Assembly: GCF_022809095.1 (NCBI RefSeq)
Contig: NZ_JALAZE010000001.1
Coordinates: 310,001-374,000 of the forward strand
DNA from: Bacillus kexueae
GTDB lineage: Bacteria; Bacillota; Bacilli; Bacillales; Aeribacillaceae
Direction: 5' to 3'
Length of the DNA: 64,000 nt
Shown here: positions 17,638 through 25,876 of the stretch, in pieces
Position numbering within the stretch: the first letter of the stretch is position 1
How the letters are laid out: each line of letters begins with the position of its first letter
The notes under the pieces: generated by a model
Told to the model about the DNA's origin: nothing
What the model saw: only the letters and a program-made list of their open reading frames with translations
Databases searched by the model: none
Made by a program: the position numbers and the translations under genes

Positions 17638-19125
17638 TTATTCATCGACATCTTTGTTTTGTTTCGTATCATTTGGATCCATTCGATTCGGACTTTCCGT
17701 CCGCAGCGCTTGCGGTCGTTTCGTCATCATCGAAAACGGAAATCGTATGACGGCATCTTTTAAATCATGAACTCGCGGTGGATAAACCGGCTCTAAAAAC
17801 GGCCGACCGAGCGATGTTAGCCGGAGTAGATGTGCGGTAAAATAACTAAAGCATAAAACAATCCCGATTAGACCGAAAAACTCCGCAAAGAGCAAAAAAG
17901 GAAAGCGGATTAGCCGGATCGCATTACCCATTTTATAAACGGGTGTTGTGAAGGAAGCAAGAGCCGCTAATGCAACGATAATAAGTAAAATATTACTCGT
18001 TAACCCCGCTTCTACTGATGCGGTTCCAATCACAATCCCGCCGACAATCCCGATCGTCTGACCGACTTTAGTCGGCAGCCGAGCCCCTGCTTCCCTTAGC
18101 AATTCAATCGTTAACTCTAAAAATAACGCCTCCAATAACGGCGTAAGCGGCACTTCACGCCTTGACGTTATGAGCGTGTTTAACATATCGGACGGAATGA
18201 GTTCATAATGATAATTCATCGTCGCCACATAAATCGGCGTAGCAAAGATGGAAAATGCAACCGCAAAAAGTCGAATTAGGCGGAAGAATGAAGCGAGTAG
18301 CCAGTTCGAAAAATAGTCTTCAAAGGACGAGAAAAATTCAACGAGAGTCGTCGGGGCAATTAAGACATGTGGTGAGCCATCGACTAATACCGCAATTTTC
18401 CCCTCCGCTAAAATCGCCGCGACACGGTCCGGCCTTTCCGTATCGAGCAATTGTGGAAACGGTGAGTTATGATTGTCCGAAATCATTTGTGTCACATATG
18501 AGCTATCATTGATTTGATCGATATCAATATCATTAATTCGCTGCCATACAGTATTGACATTCTCCTCATCGGCAATTCCCTCGATATAGGCAATGGAAAC
18601 GGTCGTCTTGGAGATCTTCCCTAATCTAAGTGAACGAATTCGTAGTTCTTCAATCGGAACCCGTTTTCGAATTAAGTTTATATTGGAGTGAATGGACTCG
18701 ACGAATGCCTCTTTTGGACCTACGACAGTGAATTCTACCTCTGGTAAGGTTACTTCCCTTGCTTTATTGATTTTCGACTGTATTAGCAAGGCTGGTGAGC
18801 CATATTCACTGAGCGACACCATGACGTATCCTTCTAATATCTTCTCCTTCATTACGTCGATATCGATCGTTATTACACAGTCTTCAATCGGGATAATTTG
18901 TTTCAGTTCTTCTAATGATGTCCACTCTTTGGTATGCACCGGACGTAAAATCGTTTCGTGCAAAATACTAACATCGACGAGTGTACGGAAATACGACATC
19001 CAATATTTCGTCTCGTTAATTGATTTTCCGTCAAATTGGGTAAAGTCAGCGGATTGTCGAAAAACCGCAAACATATTGGCAACGGTATCTTTCTTTTGCC
19101 AATTTTGTTTATACATTTCGCCCAT
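17638..19125 (-). CDS. Spore germination protein, GerA family
   Basis: Start set at ATG 19125, five bases after GGAGGTGG, giving 495 residues. A soluble N-terminal half (to about 270) is followed by membrane segments and a PPRVHDLKDAVIRFPF C-terminal motif common to GerAA proteins. Motifs such as EEDCVITIDID-like, RIRSLRLGKISKTTVSIAYIEG and VLVDGSPHVLIAP are seen. With GerB and GerC it forms a nutrient receptor in the spore inner membrane. First gene of the operon; forespore (sigma-G) expression is expected, but I could not pick out a convincing promoter. Confidence 0.93.
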   Translation of the reverse strand: MGEMYKQNWQKKDTVANMFAVFRQSADFTQFDGKSINETKYWMSYFRTLVDVSILHETILRPVHTKEWTSLEELKQIIPIEDCVITIDIDVMKEKILEGYVMVSLSEYGSPALLIQSKINKAREVTLPEVEFTVVGPKEAFVESIHSNINLIRKRVPIEELRIRSLRLGKISKTTVSIAYIEGIADEENVNTVWQRINDIDIDQINDSSYVTQMISDNHNSPFPQLLDTERPDRVAAILAEGKIAVLVDGSPHVLIAPTTLVEFFSSFEDYFSNWLLASFFRLIRLFAVAFSIFATPIYVATMNYHYELIPSDMLNTLITSRREVPLTPLLEALFLELTIELLREAGARLPTKVGQTIGIVGGIVIGTASVEAGLTSNILLIIVALAALASFTTPVYKMGNAIRLIRFPFLLFAEFFGLIGIVLCFSYFTAHLLRLTSLGRPFLEPVYPPRVHDLKDAVIRFPFSMMTKRPQALRTESPNRMDPNDTKQNKDVDE

Positions 19126-19378
19126 GCATACCACCTCCAGTCTTTCCAATTATTCTCTTCTGAATGGTGAAGAATATTCGCGAAAATGATTCTTATTTTT
19201 CGAAAACTGAACAATCCCTTGTTATTAATCAAGAATGATGTCTACAATTCTTGACAATATTCGTAGTTCTAATATCCATTATTTTACATTTATCTCTTTC
19301 GCCAATTTCTGCAAATCTTTGTACTGTAAAAATACCGCGGAATATAACAAGGATGCATTCTTGAGAAAGGGTATTAGT

Positions 19379-19888
19379 TTGCAAGACAATGATTTCAACA
19401 CGTTAGTTGAAAAGTATAAAGGAATGATTTATCACATCATGAACAAGCTGCGAATCAATGATCGCGATGGTGAATTTTTTCATATTGGGATGATTGCACT
19501 TTGGAAGGCGTCCGTGAATTTTGAAGTGGAGAAAGGAGAATTCTCACCTTTTGTCTACTCGTACATTCAAGGGGAATTGTTAACGGAGCTTAAACGAAGA
19601 GGAAAATTTTCAAACCGACATGCACTTTATGAAGAGGTAAGAACGATTGAGTGCGTAAGTGAAGAACAAGAGATTGTGGATGAAATTTTTGTTCATTCAC
19701 TTGCAGAAAGCTTACCCACCCCACAAGGTGAATGGTTAAAGAAGAAGGTGTTTGAAGGAAAAACGACCACCATGATTGCGGAGGAGTTAGGTGCGACTGT
19801 CCCTCAAGTGAAGGGATGGAGAAGAAGAGCCATTACGAAATTGAAGAGGTTGCTGCAACAAGAAAAAAGGGAGAGTGACAACGCATGA
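19379..19888 (+). CDS. Orphan sigma-70-family sigma factor
   Basis: Start taken at TTG 19379, seven bases after AGAAAGGG; longer in-frame starts add a Cys/Phe-rich leader unlike the family. The 169-residue product has region 2 (LVEKYKGMIYHIMNKL...FHIGMIALWKASVNF, then FSPFVYSYIQGELLTELKR) and a C-terminal region 4 HTH (TTTMIAEELGATVPQVKGWRRRAITKLKRLL). No anti-sigma gene is adjacent. It diverges from the gerABC operon. It resembles small alternative sigma factors of the SigH/ComX kind; its regulon is unknown. Confidence 0.8.
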   Translation: MQDNDFNTLVEKYKGMIYHIMNKLRINDRDGEFFHIGMIALWKASVNFEVEKGEFSPFVYSYIQGELLTELKRRGKFSNRHALYEEVRTIECVSEEQEIVDEIFVHSLAESLPTPQGEWLKKKVFEGKTTTMIAEELGATVPQVKGWRRRAITKLKRLLQQEKRESDNA

Positions 19889-19921
19889 TTAAATAAGCGG
19901 AACAATGGGGAATCAAAAGTC

Positions 19922-19955
19922 GAGTGGAGAAAAACGGGCAGCTTTTCTCCACTTG
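19922..19955. terminator. Terminator after the sigma factor gene
   Basis: AGTGGAGAAAA / TTTTCTCCACT is an 11-bp perfect stem around ACGGGCAGC. The A and T runs are within the stem, so it may act in both directions. Confidence 0.65.
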
Positions 19956-19983
19956 GCTCATTCAAAGAAAGTCTTATCTTGCC

Positions 19984-20178
19984 CTAGCTTCTAGGTTCTT
20001 TTAAATACGTATATGTAATGGTTCCACCGTGCTGGGCATTCCCACGAAAATGCTTAAAATCCTCTCGTTTCACTAGCACGTTGCGAAAAGGCATAAACTG
20101 CTCCTTCGTCACAGTAAATTCTGAACGCTCCCCATTCTTTAACTGATCTAAAATTTCATGAATAAGTGATTCTTCCAT
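19984..20178 (-). CDS. Hypothetical protein, 64 aa
   Basis: The ATG follows AAAGGAAG by six bases. The sequence has a helical N-terminus (EESLIHEILDQLKNG) and a beta-rich remainder (SEFTVTKEQFMPFRNVLV, GGTITYTYLKEP). The end resembles small Bacillus proteins of the abortive-AbrB/KOW size class, but I do not recognise the family. Divergent from ykvS with 102 bp between. Confidence 0.6.
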   Translation of the reverse strand: MEESLIHEILDQLKNGERSEFTVTKEQFMPFRNVLVKREDFKHFRGNAQHGGTITYTYLKEPRS

Positions 20179-20280
20179 CTACATCTTCCTTTCTATTCGG
20201 AACTAATTTTTACCAAAACTCTTTACAAGAATTCAGAAATCATGCAAAATAATGATAAGTAAGTAAAAGGGAGAGAAAAA

Positions 20281-20466
20281 ATGAAAATTGCTCAAATTGG
20301 AAATGTAATCGAATTCAAAGACGGCCTTAAAGGTGTCGTCGAGAAAGTCAATGAAAATTCAGTCATCGTCGATCTTACTTACATGGACAACTATCGTGAA
20401 TTAGAGTTAGAACATAAAACTGTTGTGAACCATAAAAATTATACCATTATCGCTGAACATGAATAA
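20281..20466 (+). CDS. DUF2187 (KOW-like) protein, YkvS-like
   Basis: 61 residues after a GGGAGAG site. KIAQIGNVIEFKDGLKGVVEKVNENSVIVDLTYMDNY, closing with KTVVNHKNYTII, is the DUF2187 pattern: a small SH3/KOW-like barrel of unknown function. B. subtilis ykvS lies between queF and pfeT regions, matching this position. A strong terminator follows. Confidence 0.85.
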   Translation: MKIAQIGNVIEFKDGLKGVVEKVNENSVIVDLTYMDNYRELELEHKTVVNHKNYTIIAEHE

Positions 20467-20468
20467 TT

Positions 20469-20503
20469 AGAAAGGCGGAGGGAAATTCCCTCCGCCTTTC
20501 CAT
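20469..20503. terminator. Terminator of ykvS
   Basis: AAAGGCGGAGGGAA / TTCCCTCCGCCTTT is a perfect inverted repeat ending in a short T-run. Confidence 0.85.
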
Positions 20504-20558
20504 TATACGTAGATGATTAAAAATCAGCAATGATTCTATTAAGTACAGCCCTTTTCCG

Positions 20559-21056
20559 TTAACGATTATCAATCGTTTCCGGATACATGTCGTGATTCAT
20601 TAAGCGGTATTCCGCCATTTTCTCATATTTCGTTCCTGGTTTCCCGTAGTTGACATACGGATCAATCGAAATGCCGCCACGTGGTGTGAATTTGCCCCAC
20701 ACTTCAATATAGCGCGGGTCCATTAACTCAATTAAATCATTCATAATAATATTCATGCAATCTTCATGAAAGTCCCCGTGGTTACGGAAGCTAAATAAAT
20801 AGAGCTTTAACGATTTACTTTCAACCATTTTTTTATCCGGAATGTAGCTAATGTAAATCGTTGCAAAGTCTGGTTGACCTGTTTTCGGACAAAGAGATGT
20901 AAACTCTGGACAATTGAACTTTACAAAATAGTCACGATTTGGATGCTTGTTATCAAATGCTTCTAAAATATCGGGTGAGTATTCAAATAAGTAGTTCGTC
21001 CCCTGATTTCCTAATAGGGTTACACCTTGTAGTTCTTCATCTTTTCTTCCTGCCAT
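20559..21056 (-). CDS. queF: NADPH-dependent preQ0 reductase
   Basis: Reduces the nitrile of 7-cyano-7-deazaguanine (preQ0) to the amine preQ1, the last step before insertion into tRNA. The 165-residue unimodular form shows the catalytic cysteine in [13 protein letters not shown], the QPDF NADPH-binding motif, and [20 protein letters not shown] (substrate Glu and His). Last of four que genes, 17 bases after queE, with a GAAAGGAG site. Confidence 0.97.
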   Translation of the reverse strand: MAGRKDEELQGVTLLGNQGTNYLFEYSPDILEAFDNKHPNRDYFVKFNCPEFTSLCPKTGQPDFATIYISYIPDKKMVESKSLKLYLFSFRNHGDFHEDCMNIIMNDLIELMDPRYIEVWGKFTPRGGISIDPYVNYGKPGTKYEKMAEYRLMNHDMYPETIDNR

Positions 21057-21073
21057 TGTTATTCTCCTTTCTA

Positions 21074-21808
21074 TTATACACCGCGTTTATTTCCCCAGAC
21101 GAGTGTGTGAAGCTGTGGCAATACACGAACGTGTAGCAGCTCTTCATCCTTCATCACTTCGTCAATTAGCCGTTCGTACCGTTCTAATAATAGACGAACG
21201 AGTGAATCGTTATCACTTTCGTTTACAAGCGGATTCCCGACTTGAACGTAAAACGGTACTTCTTCATATCTCTTATGAATATCCTTTGCAAAAGCTAGAT
21301 CTTGTTCATCAAAAATGACCACTTTTAACGAAGGGTGTGAGTGTGAATGCTCCTTTGTCACCTCGTCCATAATTCGATCTAAAATCGTTAAATCATGTGT
21401 CATCCCAGAGCTTGGTGGTTTAGGTGAAATCGTTAAATCATCCACTTTTGTAAGCCAGCTTTGATAACGACTGCCTTGTGTTTCAATAGCAACCTTTACC
21501 TTCTTCTCATGCAGAAAGTCAATCAACTCTTCCATTTGAGGATATAAAGCAGGATTTCCTCCTGAGATTGTGACATGCGAAAAGTTAGCTGGAGCAAGTC
21601 GATATAGCTCTTCCCAAATTTCAAGCGGGGACATCAGTTTAATTTCACTTTTTCCACTTCCGTCCCACGTAAATGCAGAGTCGCACCAAGAGCATGAAAA
21701 GTCGCAACCGGCAGTTCGTACAAACATCGTTTTTTGACCGACGACCATTCCTTCTCCCTGCACAGTCGGCCCAAAAATTTCAATTACAGGAATTAATTTA
21801 TTTCTCAT
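21074..21808 (-). CDS. queE: 7-carboxy-7-deazaguanine synthase (radical SAM)
   Basis: Converts 6-carboxytetrahydropterin to 7-carboxy-7-deazaguanine with SAM and a [4Fe-4S] cluster. 244 residues; the cluster ligands are the CxxxCxxC in [12 protein letters not shown]. The N-terminal [20 protein letters not shown] and [20 protein letters not shown] segments are family hallmarks. Its start overlaps the end of queD by four bases, indicating translational coupling. Confidence 0.96.
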   Translation of the reverse strand: MRNKLIPVIEIFGPTVQGEGMVVGQKTMFVRTAGCDFSCSWCDSAFTWDGSGKSEIKLMSPLEIWEELYRLAPANFSHVTISGGNPALYPQMEELIDFLHEKKVKVAIETQGSRYQSWLTKVDDLTISPKPPSSGMTHDLTILDRIMDEVTKEHSHSHPSLKVVIFDEQDLAFAKDIHKRYEEVPFYVQVGNPLVNESDNDSLVRLLLERYERLIDEVMKDEELLHVRVLPQLHTLVWGNKRGV

Positions 21809-22242
21809 CGTTGCTTCTCCTTTTTCGGTCTATACACAACGTAGCTTGTCGGTGTTTCACGCACAAACACTTGCAAGCATTTCGGTTGATTCGGGAGTCG
21901 GTCAAGCTCTTGTTGTACCATCTCGTATATCGTTCGCGCAAGCACTTCCGTCGTCGGGAAACGATTCGGGTCATTCTGACTGAATTGAGGGTGATCATTT
22001 AGCACCGTATGGTCGAACTGCCCGTGAACCATTTTTTTCAACGCGCTGAAGTTCACTAAAAATCCGGCATCATCCAATTCGTCCCCCGCAATCGTCAAAT
22101 TCACGAAATACGTATGTCCGTGCATATTTTGGCAATTCCCAGCCGCTTCATTCGGAATGAAATGGGCAGCTGCAAACTGCATATCTTTATTTAACTCATA
22201 TTCATACTCATGCTGTACTTGAGGGTATACTTGTTGAAGCAT
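21805..22242 (-). CDS. queD: 6-carboxy-5,6,7,8-tetrahydropterin synthase
   Basis: Makes 6-carboxytetrahydropterin from dihydroneopterin triphosphate. 145 residues of the T-fold superfamily. Zinc ligands are in FAAAHF and in MHGHTY; the catalytic Cys is in AGNCQNMHGH, and the catalytic His-Asp is in GQFDHTVLND. PTTEVLART supplies the pterin-anchoring region. Overlaps queC by one base. Confidence 0.96.
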   Translation of the reverse strand: MLQQVYPQVQHEYEYELNKDMQFAAAHFIPNEAAGNCQNMHGHTYFVNLTIAGDELDDAGFLVNFSALKKMVHGQFDHTVLNDHPQFSQNDPNRFPTTEVLARTIYEMVQQELDRLPNQPKCLQVFVRETPTSYVVYRPKKEKQR

Positions 22243-22901
22243 TATTGTCCCCCGTCCTTTTCAAGTAAATATTCTTCTAATCCTTTTTGACGTAATTGAC
22301 AAGCTGGACATTCTCCGCATCCATCTGCCACGATACCGTTGTAACACGTTAACGTTTTCGTACGAACAAACTCAAATGCACCTAGCTCATCCGCAAGCTT
22401 CCATGTCTCTTTCTTATTTAGCCACATTAGCGGTGTATGGAAAACGAATTGATCGTCCATTGCTAAATTAACTGTAACGTTACACGATTTCACAAATACA
22501 TCTCGGCAATCTGGATATCCGCTAAAATCCGTCTCACAAACTCCTGTAACGATATGTTTGGCACCGATTTGTTTAGCCAAAATGGAAGCAAACGTTAAAA
22601 ACAAAAGATTTCTTCCTGGTACAAACGTGTTTGGGAGCTCGCCTTCTTTTTGCTCTATTTCCATTTCGTTTCGCGTTAACGCATTTGGAGCGAGCTGATT
22701 AAGTAATGCCATATCTAAAATGTGATGTTCAATTTTTAATTCCTTTGTAATTTCTTTCGCTACATCTATTTCCGATTGATGGCGTTGATTATAATCGAAC
22801 GTAACCGCCACCACTTCATCGAACTGCTTCATTGCCCAAAATAAGCAAGTGGTACTATCTTGTCCACCGCTAAATACGACAACAGCTTTTTCCTTTTTCA
22901 T
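22242..22901 (-). CDS. queC: 7-cyano-7-deazaguanine (preQ0) synthase
   Basis: Converts 7-carboxy-7-deazaguanine plus ammonia to preQ0 with ATP. 219 residues: PP-loop SGGQDSTTC near the N-terminus and a zinc-binding [10 protein letters not shown] near the C-terminus (with an upstream Cys in TLTCYNG). First gene of the operon; AGAGGTG lies seven bases before the ATG. The leader holds a preQ1 riboswitch, so the end product represses synthesis of the whole operon. Confidence 0.97.
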   Translation of the reverse strand: MKKEKAVVVFSGGQDSTTCLFWAMKQFDEVVAVTFDYNQRHQSEIDVAKEITKELKIEHHILDMALLNQLAPNALTRNEMEIEQKEGELPNTFVPGRNLLFLTFASILAKQIGAKHIVTGVCETDFSGYPDCRDVFVKSCNVTVNLAMDDQFVFHTPLMWLNKKETWKLADELGAFEFVRTKTLTCYNGIVADGCGECPACQLRQKGLEEYLLEKDGGQ

Positions 22902-22969
22902 TTTTGTTCACCTCTTAACGCTGAAGCTGTTCATTCCATTTGTTGGGGGTTCACTTTTTCCAACCCATG

Positions 22970-22999
22970 AAAAAAGCACCTCAATCATGAGGTGCTAGC
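22970..22999 (-). terminator. Second terminator in the queC leader
   Basis: AGCACCTCA-TGAT-TGAGGTGCT followed by Ts, between the preQ1 riboswitch and queC. Its 5' arm with flanking bases (GCTAGCACCTC) is complementary at 10 of 11 positions to the 5' half of the preQ1 aptamer (GAGGTTCTAGC). Confidence 0.8.
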
Positions 23000-23008
23000 A
23001 ATGACAAT

Positions 23009-23080
23009 AAAAAACAAAAAAACTATACCCTAAGGATATAGCATTCCTTAGTTTTTTATAGAGGGTGTGCTAGAACCTCT
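23009..23080 (-). promoter_or_regulatory. preQ1-I riboswitch with intrinsic terminator
   Basis: Read on the minus strand, 23080-23048 gives AGAGGTTCTAGC, then ACACCCTCT and the A-rich tail ending AAAACTAA, the class I preQ1 aptamer pattern. Downstream, CTATATCC-TTA-GGGTATAG (23041-23023) plus a U-run is a terminator. The aptamer tail CTAAGGA can instead pair with TCCTTAG inside that terminator, giving an antiterminator. Ligand binding holds the tail and should switch the operon off. Confidence 0.92.
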
Positions 23081-23129
23081 CCTACCCGAATGAGTAGAGT
23101 TGTTATGTTGTTATCGAAAATCCTTTATT

Positions 23130-23158
23130 ACTATATCATTCGTCTTAAATTGTCGCAA
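23130..23158 (-). promoter_or_regulatory. Promoter of the que operon
   Basis: On the minus strand TTGCGA (23158-23153) and TATAGT (23135-23130) are 17 bp apart. They start transcription about 40 bases before the preQ1 aptamer. Confidence 0.65.
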
Positions 23159-23282
23159 CTAAAATTTTTTGGTAGGCGATTAATCAATGCCTCACCATGT
23201 ATGTAAATAGCTGTTTTCGTATAGATTGTTGCTTTTTCAGACATCTTTAAGCTGAATTTTGAACAATGTGCTACAATCACTT

Positions 23283-23375
23283 GCTTTCTGCGAGGAAGTC
23301 AAGCCTTAACGGCATGTGCCTGCGTGGTCTCAATCTCTCCTCTATGTCCCGCAGGAGTCAAGTCACTTCATTAAA
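23283..23375. repeat. Degenerate member of a second intergenic repeat family
   Basis: The right half (GTCTCAATCTCTCCTCTATG, then CGCAGGAGTCAAGTCACTTC) resembles 29734-29776. The pattern recalls the GC-rich CGCAGGAGTC repeats common in Bacillaceae intergenic regions. No gene seen in 22902-23723 apart from the riboswitch and repeats. Confidence 0.5.
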
Positions 23376-23392
23376 CCAATCATTTATATAAA

Positions 23393-23537
23393 AAAAGCGC
23401 AAAGGGCGGACCTGCGAGGAGGCTTCCGTCACCAGAACAGGGCCGAAGCGACCCGAGCTGATGGCACTTAGAGCTAGACACCAATAAACTGTAAAGAGAA
23501 TACTTTAATACTTTATTGAACTTAAACTTTCTGCAAT
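23393..23537 (+). repeat. Terminator-associated repeat, copy 4 (internally deleted)
   Basis: About 25 bases of the 5' part (the CTTAGGCGAAGGGCGC region) are missing, and the tail has decayed (CTGCAATA). No recognisable terminator hairpin follows, making this one of two exceptions. Confidence 0.85.
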
Positions 23538-23723
23538 AAAAATAAAGCTAAAGGAAAGATTTCTGCCTATTCTGCTTACAAGTATGCTTCCATTCAAAAC
23601 AAAAGAGAAAGGCGGAGACACTTTTGGAAGCTGAAACTAGACAAGTTTCCCGAAGAAAGCGTCCGCCTGTAGCTAACATACAAAAGGTTTTCATCAAAAA
23701 GTACCTTTTGTCGAAAGTTCATT

Positions 23724-23834
23724 CTATTTACTCTTGCTGTCCAGTTCTTTGAATGGTTTCACTTTTCCATGTTCGTTTTGTGATTGTTTTCGGACATTCC
23801 ATTGTCGTTCTTGCTGTTTTTTCGATTGAGTCAT
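23724..23834 (-). CDS. Small basic hydrophilic protein, 36 aa
   Basis: ATG 23834 follows AGAAAGGGTGG. The product begins MTQSKKQQERQWNVRKQSQN and ends FKELDSKSK; it is Gln/Lys/Asn-rich with no hydrophobic segment. This composition is typical of minor spore proteins, but no family is recognised. Divergent from the flavoprotein gene at 23943. Confidence 0.55.
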   Translation of the reverse strand: MTQSKKQQERQWNVRKQSQNEHGKVKPFKELDSKSK

Positions 23835-23942
23835 GTTGTCCACCCTTTCTGCTTCAATGTCCTTTTTATCATTTTTCCAAATGAAAATGTTATGCATGTT
23901 CTCAGCAATTTCTGAGAATCTATGAACAGGAGGAGATGTTAA

Positions 23943-25073
23943 GTGAATATTGTCATCGTTGGAACTGAATTTGGTGGATTAGCTGCAAGTATGGCGCTGG
24001 TTCATAAGTTAAAAAGACAGGAAATTCAAGTCACGGTCATAAGTGATCGCGATTATTTTTTATTTCGCCCGTCGCTTGTGTGGGTTCCATTCGGAGAGCG
24101 AGAAATAGAAAATCTCACCGTCCCCCTTACAACTCTTTTTCATCAGCACGGGATAAATTTTATAAAGGATCGGGTGTTGAACATTTCTGCTGAACAGAAA
24201 GTCATCTCCCTTTTAAGTGGACAAAAGATTACCTTTGATTATTTAATCCTCGCCTCAGGAGCATCCCTTGATTTCTCAAAGCTACGTGGGCGGAAACGGC
24301 AATTTCATTCTTTCTACACTGAACCGACAGCAGTACATACGAGAAGAATCGTTCACAACATACAGCCGGGGAATTCGGTTGTCATTGGCAGTAGCAAACA
24401 AAACCCGAATCCACTGCCAGCCTATGAATTCGCGTTTGAACTTCACCATTTTTTACAGAAAAAATCCATAAAGGCAAACCTTTCTTTTTTTACGGCGGAG
24501 AAGTCGATTGCTTCCTTTTATCCGAAGAAACTGCAAGAGAAAGTACAGAATCTCTTTACAGAAAAAAATATATCCGTTTATGAAAACTGTGATATTCAAA
24601 AAGTTCAAAAGCATCACATCATTTTGTCTCAGAATGTAACAATTCCTTTTGAACAACTATTTGTGATTCCACCATATAAAGGGGCTTCATTCATTTATTC
24701 AAGTGATATTCCTCATGATAACGGACTTGTCACAGTACGAAACACGATGCAGTCAATCAAATGGGAGTATGTGTATGCAGTCGGGGACGGGGCTACCATT
24801 CTTTCAAGTACGTGGATGAAAAATGGGCATAGTGCAGAACAGCAAGGGGTCATTTCAGCAAAAAACGTACTTTCACAACTGAATAACAAACAAGCTCAAG
24901 CTACCTTTCAACCGAGCTTAATGAGCCTGATGGAAACAGGTTCGGATGGCGGGATATTAGCCATCCATTACAAACTGTTCCATCTTGAGCTTTCTGGCTT
25001 GATTCCACATCAGATGAAAAAAATATTCGAATCCTACTATTTAAAGAAAGTGGAACTGTTCGGAGAAGCGTAG
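23943..25073 (+). CDS. SQR-like FAD-dependent oxidoreductase
   Basis: 376 residues, GTG start nine bases after AGGAGG. The N-terminal MNIVIVGTEFGGLAASMAL is an FAD Rossmann motif with Glu in place of a glycine. YFLFRPSLVWVPFGERE and FDYLILASGASLDFS are typical of sulfide:quinone oxidoreductases and type II NADH dehydrogenases; YVYAVGDGATI is the second FAD motif. Canonical SQRs need two redox cysteines. Only one Cys is seen (YENCDIQ), so sulfide oxidation in the classical way is unlikely. The electron donor is unknown. Ends two bases from a convergent gene. Confidence 0.82.
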   Translation: MNIVIVGTEFGGLAASMALVHKLKRQEIQVTVISDRDYFLFRPSLVWVPFGEREIENLTVPLTTLFHQHGINFIKDRVLNISAEQKVISLLSGQKITFDYLILASGASLDFSKLRGRKRQFHSFYTEPTAVHTRRIVHNIQPGNSVVIGSSKQNPNPLPAYEFAFELHHFLQKKSIKANLSFFTAEKSIASFYPKKLQEKVQNLFTEKNISVYENCDIQKVQKHHIILSQNVTIPFEQLFVIPPYKGASFIYSSDIPHDNGLVTVRNTMQSIKWEYVYAVGDGATILSSTWMKNGHSAEQQGVISAKNVLSQLNNKQAQATFQPSLMSLMETGSDGGILAIHYKLFHLELSGLIPHQMKKIFESYYLKKVELFGEA

Positions 25074-25075
25074 CA

Positions 25076-25810
25076 TTATGTTGGTAACCCACGATACCTT
25101 CCTGTCAAAAGTTCCTGTTCATACCATTCATAATCAGGTAATCGCTCCTCTTTTGCTTCGCGTAGCGCACGTTCAATATCGTATGGAACCCGGACAAATT
25201 GAATGGAAAAAGGGGCGATGTCCTCTGCACCATACACACCTTCTAGTAGTACATACGACGCTTGGGTCATATCAAGTGGGTTCCCTACACTTCCTGTATT
25301 AAAGAGTGTTTTTCCTTCCAAATGTTGAATAAAAGCATTGTGAACATCCCCATAACCGACAATGTCTGGTTCGTTTGAATGACCCAACACTTCATTTGTA
25401 TTCTCAAACATGGATAGTCTTTTTTCCATTGAATCCCACGGCTGAATTCTTGTCCAAACACTAAATGGCGAGGCATGAAATAATCGGATGTATCGGCCGC
25501 TCATTTGAAAATCAAATGAAAAAGGTAGCGATGTTAAATAGGTGATTTCTTCATGAGATAATTGGCTTTGATGCCATTTCACCACTTCATGAACATCCTC
25601 TTTTCCCATCAGCTCGTCCCAATTTCCACGGATAACGACTTCGCAATGTTCTCGAATGATTTGAGTCGCTTTTTTTCCACTCGGTCCCTTCCCTACTAAG
25701 TCACCAAGGCAGAAAATACGCTCAACACCGCGACTGTTAATATCCGCTAGAACCGCTTCTAACGCTGGTATATTTCCATGAATGTCTGAAATAATGGCGA
25801 TTTTCTCCAT
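25076..25810 (-). CDS. Calcineurin-like metallophosphoesterase
   Basis: 244 residues. Metal-binding motifs in order: SDIHGN (about 8-13), GDLVGKGP (about 36-43), GNWDE (about 62-66), GYGDVHN with H (near 155) and the FNTGSVGNP motif. This is the YfcE/MJ0936-like branch of phosphodiesterases acting on phosphate esters or nucleotides; the substrate is unknown. A GGGGGGAT site precedes the ATG. Convergent with the SQR-like gene. Confidence 0.9.
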   Translation of the reverse strand: MEKIAIISDIHGNIPALEAVLADINSRGVERIFCLGDLVGKGPSGKKATQIIREHCEVVIRGNWDELMGKEDVHEVVKWHQSQLSHEEITYLTSLPFSFDFQMSGRYIRLFHASPFSVWTRIQPWDSMEKRLSMFENTNEVLGHSNEPDIVGYGDVHNAFIQHLEGKTLFNTGSVGNPLDMTQASYVLLEGVYGAEDIAPFSIQFVRVPYDIERALREAKEERLPDYEWYEQELLTGRYRGLPT

Positions 25811-25876
25811 CTAAATCCCCCCTCTTTCGCCTTTAGGTCTTCATGCTGTGAACAATATTGTACCATTCTCTTCTCG

